Below are positions 40,079-49,503 of a DNA stretch of 64,000 bases, in pieces; position 1 is the stretch's first letter, and each line of letters opens with the position of its first letter. A program made the position numbers and the translations under genes. The notes under the pieces are model-generated. The model was given only the letters and a program-made list of their open reading frames with translations, ran no database searches and was not told the origin of the DNA. The DNA comes from Serpentinimonas raichei (GTDB lineage Bacteria; Pseudomonadota; Gammaproteobacteria; Burkholderiales; Burkholderiaceae_C), in NCBI RefSeq assembly GCF_000828895.1, contig NZ_AP014568.1, forward strand, positions 2,301,858 to 2,365,857, read 5' to 3'.

Positions 40079-43000
40079 GCCTGCAACAGTCCACCACCAG
40101 CAACGGCGAAGGCCCCGCCCCGCGCAACGGCGGCACGCGGCCCGCCTTGGGGCTGTCGTGGCTGGTGGCGGGGCTGATCGGCGTGGCCATCGCCACCGCC
40201 ACCGCGCTGGCGGGCGGGTACTCGTGGCAACAAGCCCATGCGCGCGCCGAGGCGCACCTGCAGGCCACCGCCTTCAGCATGGCGCAGCGGCTGGCCGACT
40301 GGCATCGGGAACGACTGGCCGCCGCTGAACTGTTGCAATACCGCAACGACTTGGAGCAGCTTTGGGCGCAACACCAAATCCAACCGGGCATCGAGCGCAT
40401 GCAACTGATGAGCAAGCTGCTGCACGACTACGCCCACGCGCCCTCGATCGCCTCCATCGAGCTGTTCGACTCCAGCCTGCAAAGCCTGTGGCATTCCGCC
40501 TCACACGCCTCGCCCAGCCACCCGACCTTGAGCGCTGGCCTGCAAGCCGTGCGCACGCAGGGGCGGGCCCTGGTGGTAGGCCCGTGGCGCGATGCGCAGG
40601 GCCAGGTGCAACTGGCTTATGTGGGGCTGCTGGACCCGGCCGGCCACGCCCCGGCGCTGGTGGCGCTGCACGCACAACGACCCCCTTATTTTCACGCCGC
40701 CCTCACGCAGTGGCCGCTGGCGCACACCAGTGGCAGCGCACGGCTGTTTTCGATCCGCGCACAGCAGGTGCACTACTGGTCCTATCTGCCCGCCGCATCC
40801 GACACCGCGCACGCGCCCGACCCGGCGCACACCTTCGCCCAGCGCCTGCTGCGCGGCGAGATCGGCACCGGCACGCTGGTGCACGGCCCGGACGACCTGG
40901 GCAACCGGGCGCTGGCGGTGCTGCTGCCGGTGGAGGGAACCGACTGGGTGGTGCAGGTGGAGGCCGACCACGCCGAACTGATGAGCGGGGCGCAGCGCAG
41001 CTTGCTCAGCCTAGGCCTGATCGGCACGCTGGCGCTGCTGCTGGCGCTGGGTGGCACGCGCATGTTGCTGCAACGGCGCCAGCTCGCCAGCGCCAAAGAG
41101 GCGCTGGCGGCGCTGGAGCGCACGCAAGCGCGCTTGAGCGAGAGCGAGGCGCGCTACCGGCTGCTGGCAGAAAACGCCAACGACGTGGTCTGGCTGTACG
41201 ATATCGCCGACGAACGCCAGCTCTACGTCAGTCCGTCGGTTGAGCGGCTTTTGGGCTACGACCCCCAAGAGCGCACCCACTTGCCACTAGCCGCCATGTT
41301 CGAACCCGCTGTGGTTGCGAACATTCGAGCGGTTTTGCGCAGCCACCTTGAGCGCTTGGCGGCAGGAGACGCCAGCGCCCAAAACATCTGGATTGAACTC
41401 AGCCATCGACACAAAGACGGTCAAGCCGTGCCGGTCGAAATCTCAGCCCGCATCGTGTTCGACGCACTGGGTCGTCCGGCCCAGGTGCAGGGTGTTTCGC
41501 GCGACATCCGTGAGCGCCGCCGCGCCGAGCGGCAAATTCGCCTGCTCTCGCAAGCCACGGCACAAAGCCCAGTGGCGGTCATCATCACCGACGAGCAAGG
41601 GGCGATCGAGTACGTGAACCCGGCCTTCGAGCGCATCAGCGGCTACAGCGCCACCGAGGTGCAGGGTCAAAACCCGCGCTTGCTGCAATCGAGCCGCACC
41701 CCGAGCGAAACCTACCGCCAGATGTGGCAGGCGCTGCTGGCGGGCCACATCTGGCAGGGTGAACTCATCAACACCCGCAAAGACGGCAGCCACTGCCACA
41801 TGGCCGCCACCATCGCGCCCCTGCGCGACGACCACGGGGGGCAGGTGCTGCAATACATCGCCGTGCAAATGGACGTGACGGCGCAGCGCAACGCCGAGGC
41901 ACAGATCGAGCTGCTGGCCTGGTTCGACCCGCTCACGGGCTTGCCCAACCGGCAGCGGCTGCTGGCCGACATTGGCCGAGCCTTGCGCCACCGCAACGGC
42001 AACGGCAACAGCAACGGCAACGGGGAGTATGCCGGGCTGCTGATCCTCAACCTTGACCGCTTCAAGGCCCTCAACGACGCCCTGGGCCGCACCGAAGGCG
42101 ACGCGGTGCTGCTGGCGGTGTCCGAGCGCTTGCGCCAGCAGGTGCAGGAGCCCGACGCGGCCGCCGCCAAAGAACTGCTGGCGCACCTCAACGGGGACGA
42201 ATTCGCGCTGCTGATGGTCGATCTCGGGCACGACGCCAGCTTGGCGGCGGCGGCCCTGATGCGCCGCGCCAGCGACTTGCACCGCCTGTTCGAACAAACC
42301 GTGGCGGTGGGCCCCGATGCGCTGAGCTTGAGCCTGAGCCTGAGCATCGGCGTCACGCTGCTCGACGGCATTGCCGACGAGCGCGCCGCCGAGGCCCTGC
42401 GCCGGGCCGATACGGCGCTGCACCAAGCCAAAGACGCCGGCGGCAACCAGAGCGTGTTTTTTGACGCCCGCATGGGCCAGTGGGTGGCCGAGCGCTTTTC
42501 TCTGGAGCAAGACCTGCGGCGCGGCATCGAGGCTGGCGAATTGCGCCTGTATTTGCAGCCGCAAGTCGATGCACACGGGCGCATGGTCAGCGCCGAGGCG
42601 CTGGTGCGCTGGCAACACCCGCAGCGCGGCCTCATGGGGCCGGTGCAGTTCATCGGACTGGCCGAAGAATCGGGGCTGATCGAGCCCTTGGGCCAATGGG
42701 TGCTGGAGCAGGCCTGCGCCTGGCTAGGACGGCTGCGCACGCTGGGGCGCCCGCTGCCGATTTCGGTCAACATCAGCCCGCACCAGTTCCACCAAGCCGA
42801 CTTCAGCCAGCGCTTGCAGCAGGTGTTGCAGCGCCACGAGGCCTCCGGCGACGACCTGATGCTGGAGTTCACCGAAGGCGTGGTGCTGCGCCAAGTGGAG
42901 CAGGTGATCGAGCGCATGGGCTTTCTGTCTGGCTTGGGGGTGCGCTTTTCCATCGACGATTTTGGCACCGGCTACTCCTCGCTCTCCTACCTCAAAACAT

Positions 43001-43272
43001 TGCCCATCCACGAACTAAAAATCGACCGCAGTTTTGTCCAAGACGCCCCACACAACCCGGGCGATGCGGCGCTGGTGGCGGCCATGTTGTCGGTGGCCAG
43101 CCTGATGCAGCTGCGGGTGGTGGCCGAAGGGGTGGAGACCGAGGAACAGGCTGCGGTTTTCCGGCGCCACCCCGGGGCGCTGATGCAGGGCTATCTGTTT
43201 GGCCGCCCGGAGCCGGCCGAGGCGCTGCTGGCACGCTGGCTGTCGGCTGGCGAGGCAGACCACGGGGCCTGA
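40075..43272 (+). CDS. Membrane PAS-PAS-GGDEF-EAL cyclic-di-GMP protein
   Basis: About 1065 residues from a GTG that overlaps the previous stop (GTGA). It has a membrane helix near residues 25-45, a periplasmic sensor region (about 45-300), a second helix near 310-330, PAS domains at about 360-480 and 488-610, a GGDEF domain (617-798) and an EAL domain (808-1055). The GGDEF signature is altered to NGDEF (HLNGDEFALL, about residue 706), so cyclase activity is doubtful. The EAL domain keeps SAEALVRW, NISPHQF, SIDDFGTGYSS and VVAEGVETEEQ, so it is probably an active c-di-GMP phosphodiesterase. Confidence 0.9.
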   Translation: MSLQQSTTSNGEGPAPRNGGTRPALGLSWLVAGLIGVAIATATALAGGYSWQQAHARAEAHLQATAFSMAQRLADWHRERLAAAELLQYRNDLEQLWAQHQIQPGIERMQLMSKLLHDYAHAPSIASIELFDSSLQSLWHSASHASPSHPTLSAGLQAVRTQGRALVVGPWRDAQGQVQLAYVGLLDPAGHAPALVALHAQRPPYFHAALTQWPLAHTSGSARLFSIRAQQVHYWSYLPAASDTAHAPDPAHTFAQRLLRGEIGTGTLVHGPDDLGNRALAVLLPVEGTDWVVQVEADHAELMSGAQRSLLSLGLIGTLALLLALGGTRMLLQRRQLASAKEALAALERTQARLSESEARYRLLAENANDVVWLYDIADERQLYVSPSVERLLGYDPQERTHLPLAAMFEPAVVANIRAVLRSHLERLAAGDASAQNIWIELSHRHKDGQAVPVEISARIVFDALGRPAQVQGVSRDIRERRRAERQIRLLSQATAQSPVAVIITDEQGAIEYVNPAFERISGYSATEVQGQNPRLLQSSRTPSETYRQMWQALLAGHIWQGELINTRKDGSHCHMAATIAPLRDDHGGQVLQYIAVQMDVTAQRNAEAQIELLAWFDPLTGLPNRQRLLADIGRALRHRNGNGNSNGNGEYAGLLILNLDRFKALNDALGRTEGDAVLLAVSERLRQQVQEPDAAAAKELLAHLNGDEFALLMVDLGHDASLAAAALMRRASDLHRLFEQTVAVGPDALSLSLSLSIGVTLLDGIADERAAEALRRADTALHQAKDAGGNQSVFFDARMGQWVAERFSLEQDLRRGIEAGELRLYLQPQVDAHGRMVSAEALVRWQHPQRGLMGPVQFIGLAEESGLIEPLGQWVLEQACAWLGRLRTLGRPLPISVNISPHQFHQADFSQRLQQVLQRHEASGDDLMLEFTEGVVLRQVEQVIERMGFLSGLGVRFSIDDFGTGYSSLSYLKTLPIHELKIDRSFVQDAPHNPGDAALVAAMLSVASLMQLRVVAEGVETEEQAAVFRRHPGALMQGYLFGRPEPAEALLARWLSAGEADHGA
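41995..42024 (+). repeat. Hexanucleotide tandem repeat in the GGDEF coding region
   Basis: Five units of AACGGC type (AACGGC, AACGGC, AACAGC, AACGGC, AACGGG) encode an Asn-Gly/Ser run at residues 641-650. Because units are six bases, copy-number change would lengthen or shorten the loop without shifting frame. Confidence 0.8.
42322..42345 (+). repeat. Second hexanucleotide repeat in the GGDEF coding region
   Basis: Four units of CTGAGC (one as TTGAGC) encode Leu-Ser repeats just before IGVTLLDG, the last conserved strand of the GGDEF domain. Frame-neutral like the first repeat. Confidence 0.7.
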
Positions 43273-43344
43273 TAGCGCCAGAGCGTGCCGCCCTGGGGGC
43301 ATGGCCCGGATTGCGGCCACGCTCGGGCCGTGATCGCGCCGCGT

Positions 43345-44331
43345 TCAGGCCGCGCGCAGGCGCTCGATCAGGCCATTGAGCTCGTCGAGTGAGGCAAAGC
43401 CAATCGCCAACTCCCCCTGCTCGGGGTGGTTGCTGCTGCGCCCCTTGCGCGGGCTGCGGCTTTTGAGGCGCAGCTCGACCCGCGCGGTGAAGTGGTCCGA
43501 GAGCTCTTGCTCCAACCGCAACAGGTCGCGCGGCTTCTCTGGGGCTGGCGCTGGCGGCGTGAGGCGGAATTCGGCCGAGAGCTTTTTGACCAGCCGCTCG
43601 GCCTCGCGCACCGAAAGCGCCTTGGCGCTGATTTGGTGCGCGGCCGTGATCTGCGTCGCCCCTTGCAGCCCCAGCAGAGCGCGGGCGTGCCCCATGTCGA
43701 TGTCGCCCGCCAGCAGCAGCGCCTGCACCGGCTCGGCCAGGTTGAGCAGTCGCAGCAGGTTGCTGGTGGCGCTGCGCGAGCGCCCCACCGCCTGCGCCGC
43801 CTGCTCGTGCGTGAGGCCAAATTCGTGCAGCAGCCGCTGCAGGCCCTGCGCCTCTTCGAGCGGATTGAGGTCTTCGCGCTGGATGTTTTCGATCAGCGCC
43901 ATGGCGGCGGCGGCCTCATCGGGCACATCGCGCACCAGCACCGGCACCGTGTCCAGCCCGGCCAGTGCCGCCGCCCGAAAGCGCCGCTCGCCGGCGATGA
44001 TTTCGTACACCGGGCGCGCGCCGCGCACGGCCTCGGCCTGCCCCTGCTGCGCCTGCCACACAGCCAAGCGGCGCTCGCCATCGCCTTGCGCCAGCCGGCG
44101 CACCAGGATCGGCTGCATGATGCCCTGCGCCTTGATGCTTTCTGCCAGCTCGTACAGCGCGCCTTCGTCCATGCGCGTGCGCGGCTGGTAGGTGCCGGGC
44201 ACGAGGTCGCTCAGAGCAAGCTGGTGCGGCAGCTCGCGCTGCGCCGGGTCCAGGCTGTCGCCCTCGTCGAGCCGCGGCCCCAGCAGCGCTTCGAGCCCGC
44301 GGCCCAATCCTTTGGTTTTTTTGTTCAGCAT
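43345..44331 (-). CDS. parB: Chromosome partitioning protein ParB
   Basis: A 328-residue ParB CTPase/DNA-binding protein. It has an N-terminal KGLGRGLEALLG, the CTP-binding blocks YQPRTRMDE and AGERRFRAAALAGLDTV, IENIQREDLNPLEEAQG, and an HTH (LTHEQAAQAVGRSRSATSN) that recognises parS. It holds an insertion of Gln/Ala residues between the ParB boxes. ATG 44331 (MLNKKTKGLG). It is the terminal gene of mnmG-rsmG-parA-parB and would load on the two parS sites upstream. Confidence 0.96.
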   Translation of the reverse strand: MLNKKTKGLGRGLEALLGPRLDEGDSLDPAQRELPHQLALSDLVPGTYQPRTRMDEGALYELAESIKAQGIMQPILVRRLAQGDGERRLAVWQAQQGQAEAVRGARPVYEIIAGERRFRAAALAGLDTVPVLVRDVPDEAAAAMALIENIQREDLNPLEEAQGLQRLLHEFGLTHEQAAQAVGRSRSATSNLLRLLNLAEPVQALLLAGDIDMGHARALLGLQGATQITAAHQISAKALSVREAERLVKKLSAEFRLTPPAPAPEKPRDLLRLEQELSDHFTARVELRLKSRSPRKGRSSNHPEQGELAIGFASLDELNGLIERLRAA

Positions 44332-44387
44332 GGCTTTGAGTGGAATGCGATCAGGCGCTGGGGGCTGGGCTTGGGGGCTGGATCGGC

Positions 44388-45161
44388 TCATAGCTTGTCG
44401 ATGCGCGCCACCATTTCGCGCGCAAATTCGACAAAGGCTTTGCTGCCGCGTGCGCCGGGGTCGAACACCACACCGGGCTGGCCATAGCTGGGGGCTTCGG
44501 CCAGGCGCACGTTGCGCGGGATCACGCTGTCGAACACCTTGTCGCCAAAATGCGTTTTCAACTGCTCGCTCACCTGCTGCTGCAAGGTGATGCGTGGGTC
44601 GAACATCACGCGCAGCAGCCCGATCAGCTTGAGCTCGCGGTTCAGGTTGGCGTGCACCTGCTTGATGGTGTTGACCAAATCCGACAAGCCTTCGAGCGCA
44701 AAGTACTCGCACTGCATCGGCACCACCACGCCGTGCGCCGCGCACAGGCCGTTGAGGGTGAGCAGGCTCAGGGCGGGCGGGCAGTCGATGAGCACAAAAT
44801 CGTAATCGGCATCGACGGGGGCCAGCGCCAGCTTGAGGCGCAGCTCGCGCTGCGGCAGCTCGACCAGCTCGATTTCGGCCCCGGCCAGCTCGCGGTTGGC
44901 CCCCAACACTTGGTAGCCGCAACCGGGTCCGGCCGGTACCACGGCCTGCGCCAGCGCGGTGCTGCCGAGCAGCACGTCATAGACCGTATGCTGCAGCGCG
45001 CGCTTGTCCACCCCCGAGCCCATGGTGGCGTTGCCTTGCGGGTCGAGGTCGATCAGCAGCACGCGCTGCCCGACCAGCGCCAAGCCCGCAGCCAAGTTGA
45101 CGGCGGTGGTGGTCTTGCCTACACCACCTTTTTGGTTGGCGACACAGAAGGTTTTGGCCAT
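44388..45161 (-). CDS. parA: Chromosome partitioning ATPase ParA (Soj)
   Basis: A 257-residue Walker-type ATPase. It has the deviant Walker A motif ANQKGGVGKTTTAVNLAAGL (residues 7-26), VLLIDLDPQGNAT, and DFVLIDCPPALSLLT. It is an oriC-segregation ParA without an HTH extension. ATG 45161 (MAKTFCVANQ) fits the family; the frame runs upstream but would add a non-homologous tail. It precedes parB by 56 bases. Confidence 0.96.
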   Translation of the reverse strand: MAKTFCVANQKGGVGKTTTAVNLAAGLALVGQRVLLIDLDPQGNATMGSGVDKRALQHTVYDVLLGSTALAQAVVPAGPGCGYQVLGANRELAGAEIELVELPQRELRLKLALAPVDADYDFVLIDCPPALSLLTLNGLCAAHGVVVPMQCEYFALEGLSDLVNTIKQVHANLNRELKLIGLLRVMFDPRITLQQQVSEQLKTHFGDKVFDSVIPRNVRLAEAPSYGQPGVVFDPGARGSKAFVEFAREMVARIDKL

Positions 45162-45366
45162 GTAACGTGGGGTGAAGCGTGCGGGTGAGTCGCTGCGATC
45201 CGTTGCGCTGCGCGGTGGGTAGGGTTGGGGACTTGCAATGGGGCAAGTGTAAGCCTTGCGCGGCTGAGCCTGCCTTGGCCTAGGAGCGCACGCCACCAGA
45301 GTGCCCCAAGCGGGGCCTAGCGGCGGCAGGAGCGCTCATAACCCATCTGCCGCAAGCGCCTCAGGC

Positions 45367-46023
45367 TCAGGCGCGGCGCCGCATCCAGATCAGGCAGCGC
45401 TCGGCATCCAGCCCCGGAACGGTGATCGGTTCCACGTGAAACACCTCGATTTCGGGCGGCAGCGCTGCGATTTCCTCGTGCGGCCATTTGCCCTTGAGCG
45501 CCAGCCACAGCCCTTGCGGTGCCAGCGCCGCCTGGGACAAGCGCGTGAAATCGGCCAGCGAGGCAAAGGCGCGCGACAGCACCAGGTCGTGCGGCTGCTC
45601 AATCTGTTCGACGCGCGCGTGCTGCCCCTGCAGATTGGGCAGGCGCAGCGCCGCCGCCACCTGGCTGATGAACAGCGCCTTTTTGGCCACCGCATCGACG
45701 CAGCGCACCAGCAGCGCCGGGTCGGCAATCGCCAGCACCACGCCCGGCAAGCCGCCGCCCGAGCCCACATCGAGCAGGCGAGGCGGCTGCGCCAGCCCGA
45801 GCGCGGCCAACTGGCACTGCACCGGGGCGCAGACCGCCAGACTGTCGAGCAGGTGGTGCGTGAGCACCTGCTGCGGCTGGCGCAGCGCGCTCAGGTTATA
45901 GACCCGGTTCCATTTGAGCAGCCAATCGGCGTAGTCGAGCAGGCACTGCTGTTGCGCCGGGCTCAAGTCCAGTTGCAATTCGGCCAAGCCGCTGCGCAAG
46001 CCCTCGGCGAGCGGATGACTCAC
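45367..46023 (-). CDS. rsmG: 16S rRNA (guanine-527-N7) methyltransferase RsmG
   Basis: A 218-residue SAM-dependent methyltransferase modifying G527 of 16S rRNA. It has [19 protein letters not shown], then motif [19 protein letters not shown] near residue 85, and [11 protein letters not shown]. Its start overlaps the mnmG stop by four bases. A parS-like site lies near its 3' end. Confidence 0.96.
   Translation of the reverse strand: MSHPLAEGLRSGLAELQLDLSPAQQQCLLDYADWLLKWNRVYNLSALRQPQQVLTHHLLDSLAVCAPVQCQLAALGLAQPPRLLDVGSGGGLPGVVLAIADPALLVRCVDAVAKKALFISQVAAALRLPNLQGQHARVEQIEQPHDLVLSRAFASLADFTRLSQAALAPQGLWLALKGKWPHEEIAALPPEIEVFHVEPITVPGLDAERCLIWMRRRA
45428..45443. promoter_or_regulatory. parS site (near-consensus)
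   Basis: GGTTCCACGTGAAACA matches the parS consensus TGTTCCACGTGAAACA at 15 of 16 positions. It lies inside rsmG, about 0.3 kb upstream of parA. ParB should bind and spread from it. Confidence 0.88.
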
Positions 46024-48023
46024 GGCGCTGACCCTGGCAGAGCAAATTCGCGCCCCCGGCTGCGCTTGAGGTGGATCAGCAGCAGCGAAATCGCCGCCGG
46101 CGTCACGCCCGAAATGCGGGCCGCCTGGCCCAGCGTCTCGGGGCGCTGCGCCGACAGCTTTTGCCGCACCTCGATGCTCAGCGCCGCCACCTGGTGGTAG
46201 TCCATGTCGGCAGGCAGGCGCAGGTTTTCGTAGGCGGCGCCGCGCTCGACTTCATCGCGCTGGCGCTCGATGTAGCCCGCGTACTGGGCCGCAATTTCGA
46301 TCTGCTCCACCACGGCTGCGTAGCCATCGTCCAAGGTTTCACGTGAAACCACGGGGCGCGGGTCGTCCGGCTCCGCGCCAGTTGCAGGCCGCCAGCGCCC
46401 GCCTTCCAGGCTCAGCAACGCCTCGTAGCCCACGCCAGGGCGGCGCAACAGCTCGAACAGCGGGTACTCGCGCTCGATCGCCTTGCCCAGCACGCGCTCG
46501 GCCTCGGGCTGCGAGAGCGTGCGCGGGTTCACCCAGGTGGATTTGAGACGCTCGGTCTCGCGTGCCAGCGCGTCGCGCTTGCGGCAAAAAACGCTCCAGC
46601 GCGCTTCATCCACCAGGCCGAGCCGGTGCCCGATTTCGGTCAGGCGCAGGTCGGCGTTGTCTTCACGCAGTTGCAGCCGGTACTCGGCCCGGCTGGTGAA
46701 CATGCGGTAGGGCTCGCTCACGCCTTGGGTGACCAAATCATCCACCAGCACGCCCAGATAAGCCTGGTCGCGCCCCGGCAACCAGGCTGCTTGCCCGCGC
46801 ACCTGCAAGGCGGCGTTGAGGCCGGCGTACAGGCCCTGCGCCGCCGCTTCCTCGTAACCGGTGGTGCCGTTGATCTGGCCGGCAAAAAACAGGCCGCCGA
46901 TCTGGCGCGTCTCGAAGCTGCTGCGCAGCGCGCGCGGGTCGAAGTAGTCGTACTCGATCGCGTAGCCGGGGCGCAGGATGTGCGCGCGCTCCAGCCCTTC
47001 GATGCTGCGCACCAGTTCGAGCTGGATGTCGAACGGCAGGCTGGTGGAGATGCCGTTGGGGTAGAACTCGTTCGTCGTCAGGCCCTCGGGCTCCAAAAAA
47101 ATCTGGTGGCTGTCTTTGCCGGCAAAGCGCTTGATCTTGTCTTCCACGCTCGGGCAGTAGCGCGGCCCCACGCCCTCGATCTGGCCGGTGTACATCGGGC
47201 TGCGGTCAAAGCCGGAGCGGATGATCTCGTGCGTGCGCTCGTTGGTGTGCGTGATCCAGCACGGCAACTGGGCCGGGTGCATGGCGGGCTGGCCCATGAA
47301 GCTAAACACCGGCAGCGGCCGCTCGGCGTTGGCCCCGCCCGGCATGCCGTCGCCGGGCTGCTCGGTGCAGCGGGAAAAGTCGATGCTGCGCCCGTCCAGC
47401 CGCGGCGGGGTGCCGGTCTTGAGCCGCCCTTGCGGCAGTTGCAGCTCTTTGAGCCGGGCCGAGAGGCGCTGCGCGGGCGCATCCCCGGCGCGGCCACCGG
47501 GGTGGTTTTGCAGCCCGATGTGGATTTTTCCATCCAGAAAGGTGCCGGCCGTGAGCACCACGGCGCGGGCGCGAAAGCGGATGCCGGTCTGCGTCACCGC
47601 CCCTGCCACGCGCGCGCCGCTGGCGTCGGCGTCGAGCAGCAGGTCATCGACCGCCTGCTGAAACAGCGTCAGGTTGGGCTGGTTTTCCAACTGCTGGCGA
47701 ATCGCCGCCTTGTACAGCAGCCGGTCGGCCTGGGCCCGGGTGGCGCGCACCGCCGGCCCCTTGCTGGAGTTGAGGATGCGAAACTGGATCCCGGCCGCGT
47801 CGGTGGCCAGCGCCATGGCCCCGCCGAGCGCATCGACTTCGCGCACCAGATGCCCCTTGCCGATGCCGCCGATGCTGGGATTGCAGCTCATCTGGCCCAG
47901 GGTCTCGATGTTGTGGGTCAGCAGCAGGGTGGCGCAACCCATGCGCGCCGCCGCCAAGGCGGCCTCGGTCCCGGCGTGCCCGCCGCCGACCACGATCACA
48001 TCAAATTCTTCCGGGTACCACAT
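46020..48023 (-). CDS. mnmG: tRNA uridine-5-carboxymethylaminomethyl modification enzyme MnmG
   Basis: A 667-residue FAD enzyme that with MnmE installs cmnm5U34 in tRNA. The FAD site is [20 protein letters not shown] at residues 8-27; [20 protein letters not shown] and [20 protein letters not shown] are hallmark blocks, and the C-terminal helical domain for tRNA/MnmE contact is complete. It is somewhat longer than many homologues, with extra residues around the segment between 525 and 560. ATG 48023. First gene of the mnmG-rsmG-parA-parB cluster; carries a parS site. Confidence 0.96.
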   Translation of the reverse strand: MWYPEEFDVIVVGGGHAGTEAALAAARMGCATLLLTHNIETLGQMSCNPSIGGIGKGHLVREVDALGGAMALATDAAGIQFRILNSSKGPAVRATRAQADRLLYKAAIRQQLENQPNLTLFQQAVDDLLLDADASGARVAGAVTQTGIRFRARAVVLTAGTFLDGKIHIGLQNHPGGRAGDAPAQRLSARLKELQLPQGRLKTGTPPRLDGRSIDFSRCTEQPGDGMPGGANAERPLPVFSFMGQPAMHPAQLPCWITHTNERTHEIIRSGFDRSPMYTGQIEGVGPRYCPSVEDKIKRFAGKDSHQIFLEPEGLTTNEFYPNGISTSLPFDIQLELVRSIEGLERAHILRPGYAIEYDYFDPRALRSSFETRQIGGLFFAGQINGTTGYEEAAAQGLYAGLNAALQVRGQAAWLPGRDQAYLGVLVDDLVTQGVSEPYRMFTSRAEYRLQLREDNADLRLTEIGHRLGLVDEARWSVFCRKRDALARETERLKSTWVNPRTLSQPEAERVLGKAIEREYPLFELLRRPGVGYEALLSLEGGRWRPATGAEPDDPRPVVSRETLDDGYAAVVEQIEIAAQYAGYIERQRDEVERGAAYENLRLPADMDYHQVAALSIEVRQKLSAQRPETLGQAARISGVTPAAISLLLIHLKRSRGREFALPGSAP
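46335..46350. promoter_or_regulatory. parS site (perfect palindrome)
   Basis: GGTTTCACGTGAAACC is a perfect 16-bp palindrome with the parS core TTTCACGTGAAA. It is embedded in mnmG, about 0.9 kb from the other parS site and 1.2 kb upstream of parA. Confidence 0.92.
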
Positions 48024-48096
48024 GCCATGTCCGCCTTGCCTACACGCGCAGCCGCAAAGGCGCGGCGCAAAGGGGCGATTTTAGGTCGCTGACCTG

Positions 48097-48309
48097 CTAC
48101 GCAACAACCTCGATGTATTCAACTTGGCTGGAACCGTCTGGAATGGCTATGCCGTCTTCGCGCAGCCCTTCGAGGTGAAAGGCGATTGCCTCGCGCAACT
48201 CGGCTTCGACTTCAGCGACGGTTGTGCCCGTGGCTACGCAACCCGGCAGATCGGGAACATAAGCCGAGTAGTTGGCTGCGGCCTTTTCAATGACGATGGC
48301 GTAGCGCAT
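48097..48309 (-). CDS. hicB: HicB-type antitoxin
   Basis: A 70-residue HicB with the partial RNase H-like fold: YAIVIEKAAANYSAYVPDLPGCVATG and VEAELREAIAFHLEGLREDG (residues 36-55). It neutralises HicA. It lacks a long DNA-binding C-terminus, as in short HicB proteins. It follows hicA by 6 bases and precedes mnmG. Confidence 0.92.
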   Translation of the reverse strand: MRYAIVIEKAAANYSAYVPDLPGCVATGTTVAEVEAELREAIAFHLEGLREDGIAIPDGSSQVEYIEVVA

Positions 48310-48315
48310 AAGTCC

Positions 48316-48504
48316 TCACAATTTCAAATCAGCCTGCTTGCGAATGCTGTTCAGGGTGCCGGGTGCCAGCTCATCGCTCGGTTTGCCGGGAACAGTGACG
48401 CGACCAGGCTTGCTGGCATGCTTGTATTGGCGATGGCTTCCACGAGTCGCAACCAGACGCCACCCATCTGCTTGGAGCAGTCTCAGGACCTCGCCGACCT
48501 TCAT
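48316..48504 (-). CDS. hicA: HicA-type mRNA interferase toxin
   Basis: A 62-residue dsRNA-binding-fold toxin. The conserved GSHRQYKH with the catalytic His is near residue 23, and KPGRVTVPGKPSDELAPGTL is the family block. It cleaves mRNA when freed from HicB. ATG 48504 (MKVGEVLRLLQADGW) is preferred over an ATG six codons upstream. It lies 21 bases downstream of the acyltransferase stop. Confidence 0.92.
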   Translation of the reverse strand: MKVGEVLRLLQADGWRLVATRGSHRQYKHASKPGRVTVPGKPSDELAPGTLNSIRKQADLKL

Positions 48505-48525
48505 GGGGGAAAGATACCACAAGCC

Positions 48526-49491
48526 TCAATACACCGACGCCTGCCCCGGCGGCCGGCTCTTGAAGCGCCGGTGCAGCCAGTGGTACTGGCCCGGGGTCTG
48601 GCGCACGGCGCTTTCGAGCGTGGCGTTCATGCGCTGCGCGTCGGCGGCATCGTCGCCGCTGGGGAAATCGGGCCACAGCGGCGAGACGTCGAGTTGGTAG
48701 CCACTGGGCGTCATGCGGCAGATCAGGCTGGCCACGGGGGCCCGGGCGGCGCTGGCGTAGCGCGACAGCGCCGTCACGGTGGCGGCCGGCACGCCAAAGA
48801 AGGGCACGAACACCGCGTTATGCGCACCTAGGTCCATATCGGGCAACAGCATCAAGGCGGCCCCCTCGTGCAGGCCGCGCAGCACCGGGCGGATGCTTTC
48901 GCGGCGCGAGACCAGGCGCGGCGCACCGAAGCGTGCGCGCCCAAGGTTTACCCAGCGCTCCAGCCAGGGCCGCTTTTGCGGCGAATAGACCGTGATCCAT
49001 GGGCGCTCGACTTCGAGCGTGATGCGCGTCCAGCAGGCGTCGAGGCCGCTGAAGTGGGGCGCAAAATACACCATCGGGCCGGGGCGCTGCAGCACCTGCT
49101 GCGGGTCGTCGAGCCGCACCCGCCGGCGCACCAGCGCCGCGCTGCCGTGCCAGAGCCAGACCCGGTCCAGCGCCGATTGCGCCAAGTGCCTGAAGGCCTG
49201 CCAGAGCCAGCGCCGCCGCTGCCACGGCGTGGCCTCGGGGAAACACAGTTGCAGGTTGCGCCGGGCGATCTGGCGCCGGCGCTTGGCCAGCAGCAGCAGC
49301 AGCGCCACCAGCGCCCCGAGCGCGCGCCACAGCGGCAAGGGCAGGTGCGCCAGCGCACGCAGCCACAGCGGGCCTGGCGGCGCTGGGGCGGTTGGTTCGG
49401 CAATCGTTGGCACAGAAGACGGCTCAGGTGTCGGCACGGATGTCGGGGTGGGCGTCGCTGTGGGTGGGGTTCGCGGGGCCGGGCATCGCAA
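48526..49491 (-). CDS. LpxL/HtrB-type lipid A acyltransferase
   Basis: A 321-residue LPLAT-superfamily acyltransferase adding a secondary acyl chain in lipid A synthesis. It has an N-terminal helix (about residues 42-68), the catalytic H-x4-D motif (FAPHFSGLDACW, near residue 145), and later blocks ALMLLPDMDLGAHNAVFVPFFG and VASLICRM. The first 40 residues are a Pro/Thr/Ser-rich tail; the true start may be downstream. It converges with nothing and is followed by hicA. Confidence 0.88.
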   Translation of the reverse strand: MRCPAPRTPPTATPTPTSVPTPEPSSVPTIAEPTAPAPPGPLWLRALAHLPLPLWRALGALVALLLLLAKRRRQIARRNLQLCFPEATPWQRRRWLWQAFRHLAQSALDRVWLWHGSAALVRRRVRLDDPQQVLQRPGPMVYFAPHFSGLDACWTRITLEVERPWITVYSPQKRPWLERWVNLGRARFGAPRLVSRRESIRPVLRGLHEGAALMLLPDMDLGAHNAVFVPFFGVPAATVTALSRYASAARAPVASLICRMTPSGYQLDVSPLWPDFPSGDDAADAQRMNATLESAVRQTPGQYHWLHRRFKSRPPGQASVY

Positions 49492-49503
49492 CCACCGCCC
49501 GGC

